NCBI GenBank assembly: GCA_947458565.1 | Contig: CANGZK010000047.1 | Location: 1 to 8,546 of the forward strand | Direction of reading: 5' to 3' | DNA from: Acidimicrobiaceae bacterium | Lineage (GTDB): Bacteria > Actinomycetota > Acidimicrobiia > Acidimicrobiales > Ilumatobacteraceae | Length of the DNA: 8,546 nt | Shown here: in pieces, positions 1 through 5,470 of the stretch | Position numbering within the stretch: position 1 is the stretch's first letter | How the letters are laid out: every line of letters starts with the position of its first letter | Translations under genes and position numbers: made by a program | The notes under the pieces: generated by a model | What the model saw: the letters and a program-made list of their open reading frames with translations, nothing else | Databases searched by the model: none | Told to the model about the DNA's origin: nothing

Positions 1-305
1 TCTCGATTGATGGTGGCCAGGCATATGCACCCGCCATCACTAAGTACACCAAGGTTGGCATGAACATCGGGACGCCTTCGGTGAAGACGGGCATTCGAAG
101 CGATATTTATCTGACACTCGAGCCACCCGTAAAGCAAGACTCCGGCGAAGCGCACATCAAAGTATTTATCAAGCCGCTACTTGTGTGGTTGTGGATTGGT
201 GGATTTTTGATGGCCCTTGGCACGCTTTTGGCAGCGTTTCCTGGCCGACGCCGCAAGCCAACCGATGCAACGTCGGCACTGATTGGTAGCAACGATGTTG
301 AGTGA
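1..305 (+). CDS. ccmF: Cytochrome c-type biogenesis protein CcmF, C-terminal end (partial)
   Basis: Open from the window edge (frame begins at base 3) to a TGA at 303-305, giving about 100 C-terminal residues; the start lies outside the window. CcmF is the membrane haem lyase subunit of System I cytochrome c maturation, joining haem to apocytochrome outside the membrane. The segment PSVKTGIRSDIYLTL matches the conserved region before the last CcmF helix, followed by KVFIKPLLVWLWIGG and a hydrophobic stretch ending in a basic tail (GRRRK), as in the family's last transmembrane helix. The next three genes are ccmG, ccmH and ccmI, which strongly supports the call. The stop overlaps the start of ccmG. 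The haem-binding WWD region cannot be judged because it would lie upstream. Confidence 0.86.
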   Translation, partial: SIDGGQAYAPAITKYTKVGMNIGTPSVKTGIRSDIYLTLEPPVKQDSGEAHIKVFIKPLLVWLWIGGFLMALGTLLAAFPGRRRKPTDATSALIGSNDVE

Positions 306-858
306 GAAAAAAGCAAAACCAGTTGCGCCCATCGCGGCAACTGTGGTCGGCATCGTGCTGGTGTGTTTGTTGTTGGTGTTGGTAAGTGCAAAGCCAAATC
401 CATCTGACAACGCTGAATCGCCGCTGCTTGGGCAACCAGCACCGGCAGTGGTGACAACAACGCTTGAAGACAAACCATTTGACTTGGCTCGTCGCAAAGG
501 ATCGTGGGTCGTATTCAACTTTTTCAACTCGACGTGTGTTCCTTGTCGCGCGGAGCATCCGCAGTTACTGACATTCGCACAAAACCAATTGTCGACCGAC
601 AATCCTGCCGAGATGTACACGGTGATCAACGATGACGATGACAGTGCAGTTTTGGCATTTTTTGCAGAGAACAAAGGTGACTGGCAAAAGATTCGTGACA
701 ATGACGGCAGTATTGCAGTTGCATTTGGAGTTGCCAAGGTTCCCGAAACGTGGATTATTGACCCCAACGGTTATGTGCGCTTACGCGTTGCTGGGCAACT
801 CTCAGATGGCTTGCTCGACGAGCAGTTGTCGTTATTGAAAGTGCAGTTTGGCTCATGA
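295..858 (+). CDS. ccmG: CcmG/ResA-type membrane-anchored thiol-disulfide oxidoreductase
   Basis: A thioredoxin-fold reductant for apocytochrome c or CcmH thiols, acting outside the membrane. With the ATG at 295 the protein has 187 residues: a short basic N-terminus (SEKKAK), one transmembrane anchor at about 11-32, then a TlpA/ResA-like domain. The active site is C81-V-P-C84 in the context FFNSTCVPCRAEHP, and the cis-proline loop is VPETWIID with P150. Length and layout fit the DsbE/CcmG/ResA family. A TTG at 283 is in frame, but the ATG is preferred and overlaps the end of ccmF by 11 bases, which suggests translational coupling. No convincing Shine-Dalgarno sequence precedes it. ResA versus CcmG cannot be told from sequence alone; the ccmF/ccmH neighbours favour the CcmG role. 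Confidence 0.9.
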   Translation: MLSEKKAKPVAPIAATVVGIVLVCLLLVLVSAKPNPSDNAESPLLGQPAPAVVTTTLEDKPFDLARRKGSWVVFNFFNSTCVPCRAEHPQLLTFAQNQLSTDNPAEMYTVINDDDDSAVLAFFAENKGDWQKIRDNDGSIAVAFGVAKVPETWIIDPNGYVRLRVAGQLSDGLLDEQLSLLKVQFGS

Positions 859-1349
859 GCGCAAAAAACAAATTCAATAATAAGTATTCGTGGATTTTTA
901 TGGCCGCACTTGCTAGTGCGCTGTTGATTTTTGGTGGCCTGCGCGACAGTGGTCCACGTTCGCAACAAGATCGCATCGATGCAATCACGATGCGACTTGC
1001 TTGCCCAACATGTCAAGGCGAAAGTGTCTATGTGTCGCGCGCATCGGCTGCAGAGGCTATTCGTGCAGAGGTTGCACGACAGGTTGGTAGTGGTTTGCGC
1101 ACCGACGACGAAACGATTGCCTACATTGAGCAGCGCTTTGGTAGCGAGGTATTGCTCCTGCCTCGCTCGTCTGGCATTGATTCGTTGGTGTGGGCATTAC
1201 CAATTGCTGCATTGATCTGCGGTGCGGCCGCTCTTGGCGTGGTGTTTAGAAAATGGCGCACTGCCGATGATGGTGCAGCGAGCGCCGAAGATTCTGCATT
1301 GGTAGAAGCTGCCATGGCTTCTAAAAATGTGACGGATTTGGACGCATGA
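855..1349 (+). CDS. ccmH: Cytochrome c-type biogenesis protein CcmH
   Basis: CcmH is the System I thiol oxidoreductase that works with CcmG and CcmF to keep the CXXCH cysteines of apocytochrome c reduced before haem attachment. The 164-residue protein has an N-terminal membrane anchor or signal at about 12-28 and the family signature LACPTCQGES with C50 and C53 (the usual form is LRCxxCQ, so the Arg is Ala here). A helical stretch with acidic DDETI follows, then the conserved YIEQRFGSEVLLLP and a second membrane helix at about 111-130. The acidic cytosolic tail of about 30 residues looks non-conserved. The ATG overlaps the ccmG stop as ATGA, and its own stop overlaps ccmI the same way, so the four genes are one tightly coupled operon. 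This is the short CcmH without a fused TPR region; the TPR part is the next gene. Confidence 0.93.
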   Translation: MSAKNKFNNKYSWIFMAALASALLIFGGLRDSGPRSQQDRIDAITMRLACPTCQGESVYVSRASAAEAIRAEVARQVGSGLRTDDETIAYIEQRFGSEVLLLPRSSGIDSLVWALPIAALICGAAALGVVFRKWRTADDGAASAEDSALVEAAMASKNVTDLDA

Positions 1350-2077
1350 TTAATCCGGACGAACAAGCGAGCCTAGAAGAGGAGCGCAGATTCCTGCTGG
1401 AATCCTTGCGCGACCTCGAGCGCGAACATGTAGCTGGCGATATTGATGACGAGGATTACCGGGTACTGAAGAATGGCTATGTACATCGTGCTGCTCAAAT
1501 CATCAAGGTGTTGGATGCTGGAGTTGATGCTCGAGAGGCTCGTCCTGGCGCATCGATGAAGCGCAAACTGGGTGTCGTAGCAACCGTCGCCCTTATCGCA
1601 GGTGCATCGGGGTGGTTTGTTGCGCAACAGTCGGGTCAACGATTGCCTGGCCAAACTATTAGTGGAGGGATCGAAGACTCAACTGCATCGATGCTGTCCC
1701 AAGCTCGTGCACTTAATTTCTCCGAGCCAAAGACCGCAATTGATTTGTATTCAAAAATTTTGGCGCTTAATCCAGATCATGTTGAGGCACTGACGTATCG
1801 CTCGTGGTTGATCGCGCTTGTCGCTCGCGACGCACCAGACGATATGAGAATTCTTGCGTTTGCTGCGGCCACTCAGGGACTCGACCGTGCGATTGGCGTT
1901 GAACCCGATTATCCCGATGCGCACTGCTTTCTCGGCATAGTGCGGTTTCGACTTGCAGGAGATGCCGCGGGGGCTAAAGAGCAACTTGATATTTGCGCTG
2001 CAATGAATCCACCAGCAGAAGTGATGGGGTTCGTCGATTCAATTCGAGCAGAAGTAGATACTGCTCTTAATCAATAG
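1346..2077 (+). CDS. ccmI: CcmI-like TPR protein of cytochrome c maturation
   Basis: A 243-residue protein starting in an ATGA overlap with ccmH. Residues 8-60 are charged and helical (LEEERRFLLESLRDLEREHV, then GDIDDEDYRVL), matching the cytosolic leucine-rich segment of CcmI. One transmembrane helix spans about 75-93. Residues 115-240 form a TPR-like domain (AIDLYSKILALNPDHVEAL, later AIGVEPDYPDAHCFLGIVRF). In the family this outer domain binds the C-terminus of apocytochrome c and delivers it to CcmF/CcmH. Typical CcmI begins with an extra transmembrane helix before the charged loop; that helix is absent here, so this is a one-helix form. Operon position and domain order make the role likely, although TPR similarity alone would be weak evidence. 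The last 11 bases overlap the convergent phosphatase gene. Confidence 0.76.
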   Translation: MINPDEQASLEEERRFLLESLRDLEREHVAGDIDDEDYRVLKNGYVHRAAQIIKVLDAGVDAREARPGASMKRKLGVVATVALIAGASGWFVAQQSGQRLPGQTISGGIEDSTASMLSQARALNFSEPKTAIDLYSKILALNPDHVEALTYRSWLIALVARDAPDDMRILAFAAATQGLDRAIGVEPDYPDAHCFLGIVRFRLAGDAAGAKEQLDICAAMNPPAEVMGFVDSIRAEVDTALNQ

Positions 2078-2546
2078 TTGGTGGCGGCCACGCATGGCCG
2101 CGCGCAATGACTCCGTTTTGTCGCTCAAGCACCCACACTGAAGCTTTGCGCGAGTCGCGCAAACCAGTGATCACCATGCCGCGTCGTTCGAGCGCTTCAA
2201 CAACCATTGGGATCATGTCGCCGTGACTGCAGAGCACCGAGTTGTCGGGGCATCCCTCGAGAAGTTCGAGTATCGGCTCAAAGGAGTTGTCTTCGGCAAG
2301 CCGTTCATCTGATGTCACCGAGATCGCAAGAGTTGCTCCGAGCGGTTCGAGTGTCTGCACGCAGCGAATGTAAGGGCTCGACAAAAGTTGTGGCGGCGTG
2401 AAGTCGGCGAGCCGATCTGCGAGCGCGATTGCTTGCAGCATTCCTTTGTTGTCCAAAGGGCGTTTGCGGTCGTCGACATTGGCGGGGTCTTCAAGCCACT
2501 TGCTGCGTTTGCCAGCCTTGGCGTGTCGGACTAAAAAGAGTGGCAT
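2067..2546 (-). CDS. sixA: SixA-like phosphohistidine phosphatase (histidine phosphatase superfamily)
   Basis: A 159-residue protein of the short SixA branch of the RHG/histidine phosphatase superfamily, which removes phosphate from phosphohistidine in phosphotransfer proteins. It begins with the phospho-acceptor motif LVRHAKAG (R7, H8), followed by DDRKRPLDNKG, typical of SixA. Further catalytic features are SSPYIRCVQT (R61), ERLAE (E85) and the second histidine in CSHGD (H108). There is no signal peptide, so it is probably cytosolic. Its actual substrate cannot be inferred: nothing nearby encodes a phosphorelay HPt protein, and the sensor kinase at 5471 is far away and differently transcribed. 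The gene is convergent with ccmI, overlapping its stop, and divergent from the molybdoenzyme gene with a 54-base gap. Related actinobacterial proteins are sometimes annotated simply as histidine phosphatase family. Confidence 0.85.
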   Translation of the reverse strand: MPLFLVRHAKAGKRSKWLEDPANVDDRKRPLDNKGMLQAIALADRLADFTPPQLLSSPYIRCVQTLEPLGATLAISVTSDERLAEDNSFEPILELLEGCPDNSVLCSHGDMIPMVVEALERRGMVITGLRDSRKASVWVLERQNGVIARGHAWPPPTID

Positions 2547-2554
2547 GCGCCGTC

Positions 2555-2560
2555 AATCTA
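2555..2560 (-). promoter_or_regulatory. Candidate -10 box of the sixA-like gene
   Basis: Read on the minus strand this is TAGATT, fitting TANNNT, followed by 8 bases and then the ATG at 2546. That spacing would put transcription start within a base or two of the start codon. No convincing -35 box or Shine-Dalgarno sequence is visible. A short motif like this can occur by chance. Confidence 0.35.
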
Positions 2561-2586
2561 GCGATGCAATGAGGCAGACTTGATGC

Positions 2587-2593
2587 AGGAGAG
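2587..2593 (+). promoter_or_regulatory. Shine-Dalgarno site of the molybdoenzyme gene
   Basis: AGGAGAG ends 7 bases before the ATG at 2601. It is the clearest ribosome binding site in the window and fixes that start. Most other starts here lack one. Confidence 0.75.
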
Positions 2594-2600
2594 ATGAACA

Positions 2601-3212
2601 ATGGGATTTTTTGATCGCAACCGAGAGCAACTTGCAAATAAGGGTATTGATGATGCCCGATTGCCGCCAGGTCAATATTTGACAGAGCGATTTCCGGTTC
2701 TACACGTTGGTGATGTGCCGACATATGCGCCAGGTCAATGGGATCTCAAAATATTTGGTTTAGTCGACAAACCATTCACGATCAATCTGGATGATTTGAA
2801 GAGCATGCCAGCAGTGACATTGCTGACCGACATTCACTGCGTGACCAAGTGGTCAAAGTTTGACACCACATGGAAGGGTGTGCGCGTACGCGACTTGTTT
2901 GAGCGCGCCGGAATGCAAGCAGGCGCTGCGTACATCATGGGTCATGCCGAACACGGCTACACAGCCAACCTGCCACTTGCCGATGTGCTGCTCGACGAAT
3001 CACTCGTTGCATATGAGTATGAAGGCGAAGAGATCGAACCAATTCATGGTGGTCCAGTCCGGTTACTCGTTCCTCATTTGTATTTTTGGAAATCACCGAA
3101 GTGGTTGCGCGGACTTGAGTTGCGCGCAACAGATGCACCAGGGTTCTGGGAACAAAATGGATACAACATGTACGGAGATCCGTTTTTAGAACAGCGTTTT
3201 TGGGGCGACTAA
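2601..3212 (+). CDS. Sulfite oxidase-like molybdopterin-dependent oxidoreductase
   Basis: A 203-residue single-domain protein of the sulfite oxidase/YedY fold (oxidoreductase molybdopterin-binding family). C80 in DIHCVTKWSKFD is the expected cysteine ligand to molybdenum. Other family features are WDLKIFGLVDKPFTI near the start, TTWKGVRVRDLFERAG, GYTANLPLADVL, and HGGPVRLLVPHLYFWKSPKW, the cofactor-facing loop. There is no Tat signal, transmembrane segment or C-terminal dimerisation domain, so it is probably a small cytoplasmic enzyme like the COG2041 sulfite oxidase-like proteins, whose substrate is mostly unknown. No molybdopterin synthesis gene or cytochrome partner is adjacent. The start is set by AGGAGAG seven bases upstream. 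It is divergent from the sixA-like gene and convergent with the regulator gene after a 19-base gap. Confidence 0.86.
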   Translation: MGFFDRNREQLANKGIDDARLPPGQYLTERFPVLHVGDVPTYAPGQWDLKIFGLVDKPFTINLDDLKSMPAVTLLTDIHCVTKWSKFDTTWKGVRVRDLFERAGMQAGAAYIMGHAEHGYTANLPLADVLLDESLVAYEYEGEEIEPIHGGPVRLLVPHLYFWKSPKWLRGLELRATDAPGFWEQNGYNMYGDPFLEQRFWGD

Positions 3213-3231
3213 AACGTCCTAAAGATTTGAG

Positions 3232-3957
3232 CTAGATAGTCGTTGCACAAAACGTGTCGCCCTGTGGGAGCGATGCAGACAACTCTGGCGAAGTGTCACC
3301 GTAAATCGCGGTGAGCATTCCCTTGACCATTCCACGATCGACTGCGCAAATAACTGGATGCTCAATGGCAACATCGCCAAAGGGGCAGTGGTTGTTGACA
3401 ATGCACAATTGATTGTTGCGTTGATCGGTGTGCGCAGCAAAACCATGCGCAGTGAGTGCGTCGGCTACAGCCTGCAATGCCGAGCGCAATGAGCGGTGCC
3501 CTGCAGAAATGTCGTCGCCTTTAAAACCTGCTGCCATTGCAGCGCCGTATTGCTGACCAACTTGTTCGGCCATGATTTCTGCATCTTTGGTTGGCAGCAA
3601 CGCGAGTGCTTTGCCCAAGAGTGAAAGAACCAAATCTTCGCTGCGCACCGGAAACGTAAACTCGGCTCCGTCGCCAACAATGCGGTAGCGCTTCGATGGG
3701 CGACCAGCGCCGCCGCCTTCAACACGATCAACTGCAACTTCGAGGTATCCGCCAGCAGCAAGCTTGTCGAGGTGGTGTCTCGCCACGTTTGGGTGCACGT
3801 CAAACTTGGTGGCAACTTGGGCTGCTGTTACGCCTGTTTCGTAGTCGCGTGCAAAAAGGTAAACGGCGCGACGCGTTGGGTCACCAAAAGCAGATGTGAT
3901 CGCCGACACGGTCGCTGTAAACGAACCCGACGTGTGATTAGCCGATTTGCTTGGCAC
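3232..3957 (-). CDS. SufR-like winged-helix regulator with C-terminal Fe-S-type cysteines
   Basis: With the GTG at 3957 this is a 241-residue DeoR/ArsR-like repressor. Residues 19-75 form a winged helix: AITSAFGDPTRRAVYLF, then VTAAQVATKFDVHPNVARHHLDKL, where HPNVARHHLDKL is the recognition helix. A glycine-rich wing GGGAGRPSKRYR follows. The C-terminal domain carries C185, C191, C204 and C237 in LCIVNNHCPFGDVAIEHPVIC and, near the end, DTFCATTI. Clustered C-terminal cysteines with CPF and HPxxC are a hallmark of SufR-type regulators, which bind an Fe-S cluster and repress suf genes when the cluster is present. Here the neighbour is the divergent Fe-S carrier gene mrp. The frame stays open to 4206, but that would run into mrp, so the GTG at 3957, six bases after a TACAAT box, is preferred; GTG 3909 is an alternative. 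Family placement is from memory of motifs, not a search. Confidence 0.76.
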   Translation of the reverse strand: MPSKSANHTSGSFTATVSAITSAFGDPTRRAVYLFARDYETGVTAAQVATKFDVHPNVARHHLDKLAAGGYLEVAVDRVEGGGAGRPSKRYRIVGDGAEFTFPVRSEDLVLSLLGKALALLPTKDAEIMAEQVGQQYGAAMAAGFKGDDISAGHRSLRSALQAVADALTAHGFAAHTDQRNNQLCIVNNHCPFGDVAIEHPVICAVDRGMVKGMLTAIYGDTSPELSASLPQGDTFCATTI

Positions 3958-3959
3958 AC

Positions 3960-3972
3960 AGGTATTGTACCT
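3960..3972. promoter_or_regulatory. Inverted repeat AGGTA-TTG-TACCT, candidate operator
   Basis: Perfect five-base arms around a three-base centre. It covers the TACAAT box of the regulator gene and the possible -35 of mrp (TTGTAC, 3966-3971). Its place between two divergent genes suggests a protein site, but the binding protein is unknown. Confidence 0.4.
3964..3969 (-). promoter_or_regulatory. Candidate -10 box of the SufR-like gene (leaderless arrangement)
   Basis: On the minus strand this reads TACAAT, five of six matches to the consensus, followed by exactly six bases and the GTG at 3957. This is the spacing expected when transcription begins at the start codon. No clear -35 box is seen. 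The box lies inside the palindrome at 3960-3972. Confidence 0.5.
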
Positions 3973-3995
3973 ATGGCCGTAGTGCAAATTATGTT
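3966..3995 (+). promoter_or_regulatory. Candidate mrp promoter
   Basis: TTGTAC (3966-3971) and TATGTT (3990-3995) are separated by 18 bases, a modest match to a housekeeping promoter. Transcription would start near 4002, leaving a leader of about 23 bases that contains GGAG at 4008-4011, rather far (13 bases) from the ATG at 4025. Both boxes are overlapped by inverted repeats. Confidence 0.4.
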
Positions 3996-3999
3996 GCAC
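3982..3999. promoter_or_regulatory. Inverted repeat GTGCAA-N6-TTGCAC, candidate operator
   Basis: Perfect six-base arms with a six-base spacer, so the half-site centres are 12 bases apart, close to one helical turn, as expected for a dimeric winged-helix repressor. It covers the predicted -10 of mrp. The most economical reader is the divergently encoded SufR-like protein, by inference only. Confidence 0.5.
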
Positions 4000-4024
4000 C
4001 AATAATTGGAGTCCAAAACAAACC

Positions 4025-5185
4025 ATGTCTTCCACTGACCAATCCCCATCAATTGACCAGCTGATCGACGCTCTGCGCCCTGTACAGGACCCAGAGCTGC
4101 ATCGTTCCATTGTTGACCTTGGCATGGTTCGTGACGTCGTAATCGACAAAAAGGGCACGGTTGGGCTAACTGTGGTACTCACCATTGCGGGTTGCCCATT
4201 GCGCAACGAGATTCAGACCCGCGTCAACACAGCGTTACGCGCGCTTGATGGCGTCAATGATGTCAATCTCAATTTTGGTGTAATGAACGATGAAGAGCGA
4301 GCAGCAGTTCGTCAGATGCTCAATGGAAACCCTGGTGCAACCGCAGGCTCTGCTCCTGCTCAAGGCCACGCAGAAGGTCGCACAATTTCGTTTGCACAGC
4401 CAGGCTCAAAGACTCGACCAATTTTGATCAGTTCGGGCAAGGGTGGCGTTGGTAAGAGCAGCGTCACAACAAACATTGCAGTAGCAATGGCTGCACTCGG
4501 TTACAAAGTTGGCATTGTCGATGCCGATATTTATGGTTATTCAATTCCGCGCATGCTCGGCACCGATCGTGACCCAGTAGTGATCGACAACATGTTGCTT
4601 CCTCCAGAGGCTTGGGGCGTGCGTTGCATCTCTATCGGATATTTCGTTCCCGAAGGCCAGGCGGTTGTGTGGCGCGGACCGATGTTGCACAAAGCACTCG
4701 AGCAGTTTTTGACCGACGTGTATTGGGACGAACCAGACTTCTTGTTTATCGACATGCCACCGGGCACTGGCGACATTGCCTTGAGCCTGAGCCAATACTT
4801 GCCGCGAGCAGAAGTACTCGTGGTCACAACGCCACAAGAAGCCGCACAAAAAGTTGCGCGTCTGTCGGCAGCAATGGCGGTCAAAGTGAATTTGCCAGTA
4901 CGCGGCATTATCGAAAACATGTCGTGGTTTACGGGCGACGACGGAAAGCGTTATGAACTCTTTGGTAAAGGCGGCGGACAAATCTTGGCTGACGAATTGA
5001 ATGTTCCGCTGCTTGCCCAGATTCCATTGGTCAATGCGTTGCGCGAAGGTGGCGATGATGGTCATCCAATTGCTGCCGTGGCTCCAGACAGCGAAGTTGG
5101 AAAGGCGTTCTTTGCAATCGCCAAGTACATCGCAGAGGACATGAAGCCAAAGAAGATTTTCAGCGCAGCACTGAAAGTGAATTAG
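4025..5185 (+). CDS. mrp: Mrp/ApbC-type P-loop ATPase, iron-sulfur carrier
   Basis: A 386-residue cytosolic Mrp/NBP35-family protein thought to bind and transfer Fe-S clusters to apoproteins. Residues 10-100 are a MIP18-type (DUF59) domain (PVQDPELHRSIVDLGMV, then AGCPL with C57). A short Gly/Ala/Pro-rich linker at 101-118 leads to the ATPase domain: deviant Walker A GKGGVGKSS (138-146), switch I VDADIYGYSIPRMLG, switch II FIDMPPGTGD (242-250), and IIENMSWF. The family's CxxC, normally just after IENMS, is missing: residues 302-308 read FTGDDGK. The whole protein has only two cysteines, C57 and C201. Actinobacterial Mrp proteins commonly lack this motif. It is the first gene of a likely unit with the DUF3107 gene (10-base gap) and the kinase gene, and is divergent from the Fe-S-type regulator. 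Confidence 0.95.
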   Translation: MSSTDQSPSIDQLIDALRPVQDPELHRSIVDLGMVRDVVIDKKGTVGLTVVLTIAGCPLRNEIQTRVNTALRALDGVNDVNLNFGVMNDEERAAVRQMLNGNPGATAGSAPAQGHAEGRTISFAQPGSKTRPILISSGKGGVGKSSVTTNIAVAMAALGYKVGIVDADIYGYSIPRMLGTDRDPVVIDNMLLPPEAWGVRCISIGYFVPEGQAVVWRGPMLHKALEQFLTDVYWDEPDFLFIDMPPGTGDIALSLSQYLPRAEVLVVTTPQEAAQKVARLSAAMAVKVNLPVRGIIENMSWFTGDDGKRYELFGKGGGQILADELNVPLLAQIPLVNALREGGDDGHPIAAVAPDSEVGKAFFAIAKYIAEDMKPKKIFSAALKVN

Positions 5186-5195
5186 ACTGAACCTT

Positions 5196-5429
5196 ATGGA
5201 AATTCGCATCGGCATCATTCAGTCAGTACGTGAAATCACTCTCGAGATTGATGACGAAAAGGCACAGACCAAGTTCAAAGCTGCTTCTGAGGCTGCGCTC
5301 GCTGGCAAGACCGAGACGTTGACTGCTGTCGACAGCCGTGGACGCGAAATCATGGTGGCTGCAAGCAAGATCGCCTATGTCGAATTTGGTGCTCCTGAGG
5401 GCGCGCGCAAAATGGGTTTCGGTAGCTGA
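5196..5429 (+). CDS. DUF3107 family protein
   Basis: A 77-residue cytosolic protein matching the DUF3107 family, which is widespread in Actinobacteria and has no established function (some database entries name it only as ATP-binding protein). The recognisable features are the start MEIRIGIIQSVREITLEI, the central LTAVDSRGREIMVAASKIAYVEF, and the glycine-rich end ARKMGFGS, which together span the full usual length. No catalytic motif or cysteine is present, and the strand-rich pattern suggests a small alpha/beta fold. It follows mrp by 10 bases without a promoter or an obvious ribosome binding site, so it is probably co-transcribed with mrp. This location hints at a link to Fe-S carriage but does not prove one. 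Confidence 0.86.
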   Translation: MEIRIGIIQSVREITLEIDDEKAQTKFKAASEAALAGKTETLTAVDSRGREIMVAASKIAYVEFGAPEGARKMGFGS

Positions 5430-5431
5430 CA

Positions 5432-5449
5432 ACTTCGATAGACCGAAGT
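5432..5449. repeat. Inverted repeat ACTTCG-N6-CGAAGT before pdtaS
   Basis: Perfect six-base arms with a six-base loop, in the 41-base gap between the DUF3107 and kinase genes. A second pairing, TTCGGT (5418-5423) with ACCGAA (5442-5447), uses overlapping bases and excludes the first. No T-run follows, so a simple terminator is unlikely; an operator, an RNA hairpin or chance are all possible. Confidence 0.3.
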
Positions 5450-5470
5450 GAGACAGAATAAGACTGTCCT

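Noticed and set aside
177..767. Long minus-strand open frame of 196 codons opposite ccmG.
   Set aside because: The plus-strand frame encodes a clear thioredoxin-fold protein with CVPC and cis-Pro; the antisense frame shows no domain and is a codon-composition shadow.
3932..3959. GTGTG-N18-CACAC inverted repeat at the start of the regulator gene.
   Set aside because: Arms are only five bases with a long spacer, and it lies in the likely coding region; chance is sufficient.
3958..4206. N-terminal extension of the regulator frame on the minus strand, about 83 more residues.
   Set aside because: It overlaps the first 180 bases of mrp, shows no family similarity, and crosses both predicted divergent promoters.
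4541..5218. Minus-strand open frame of 225 codons opposite mrp.
   Set aside because: It is antisense to the conserved ATPase domain, has His/Arg/Cys-rich composition typical of shadows, and no recognisable motif.
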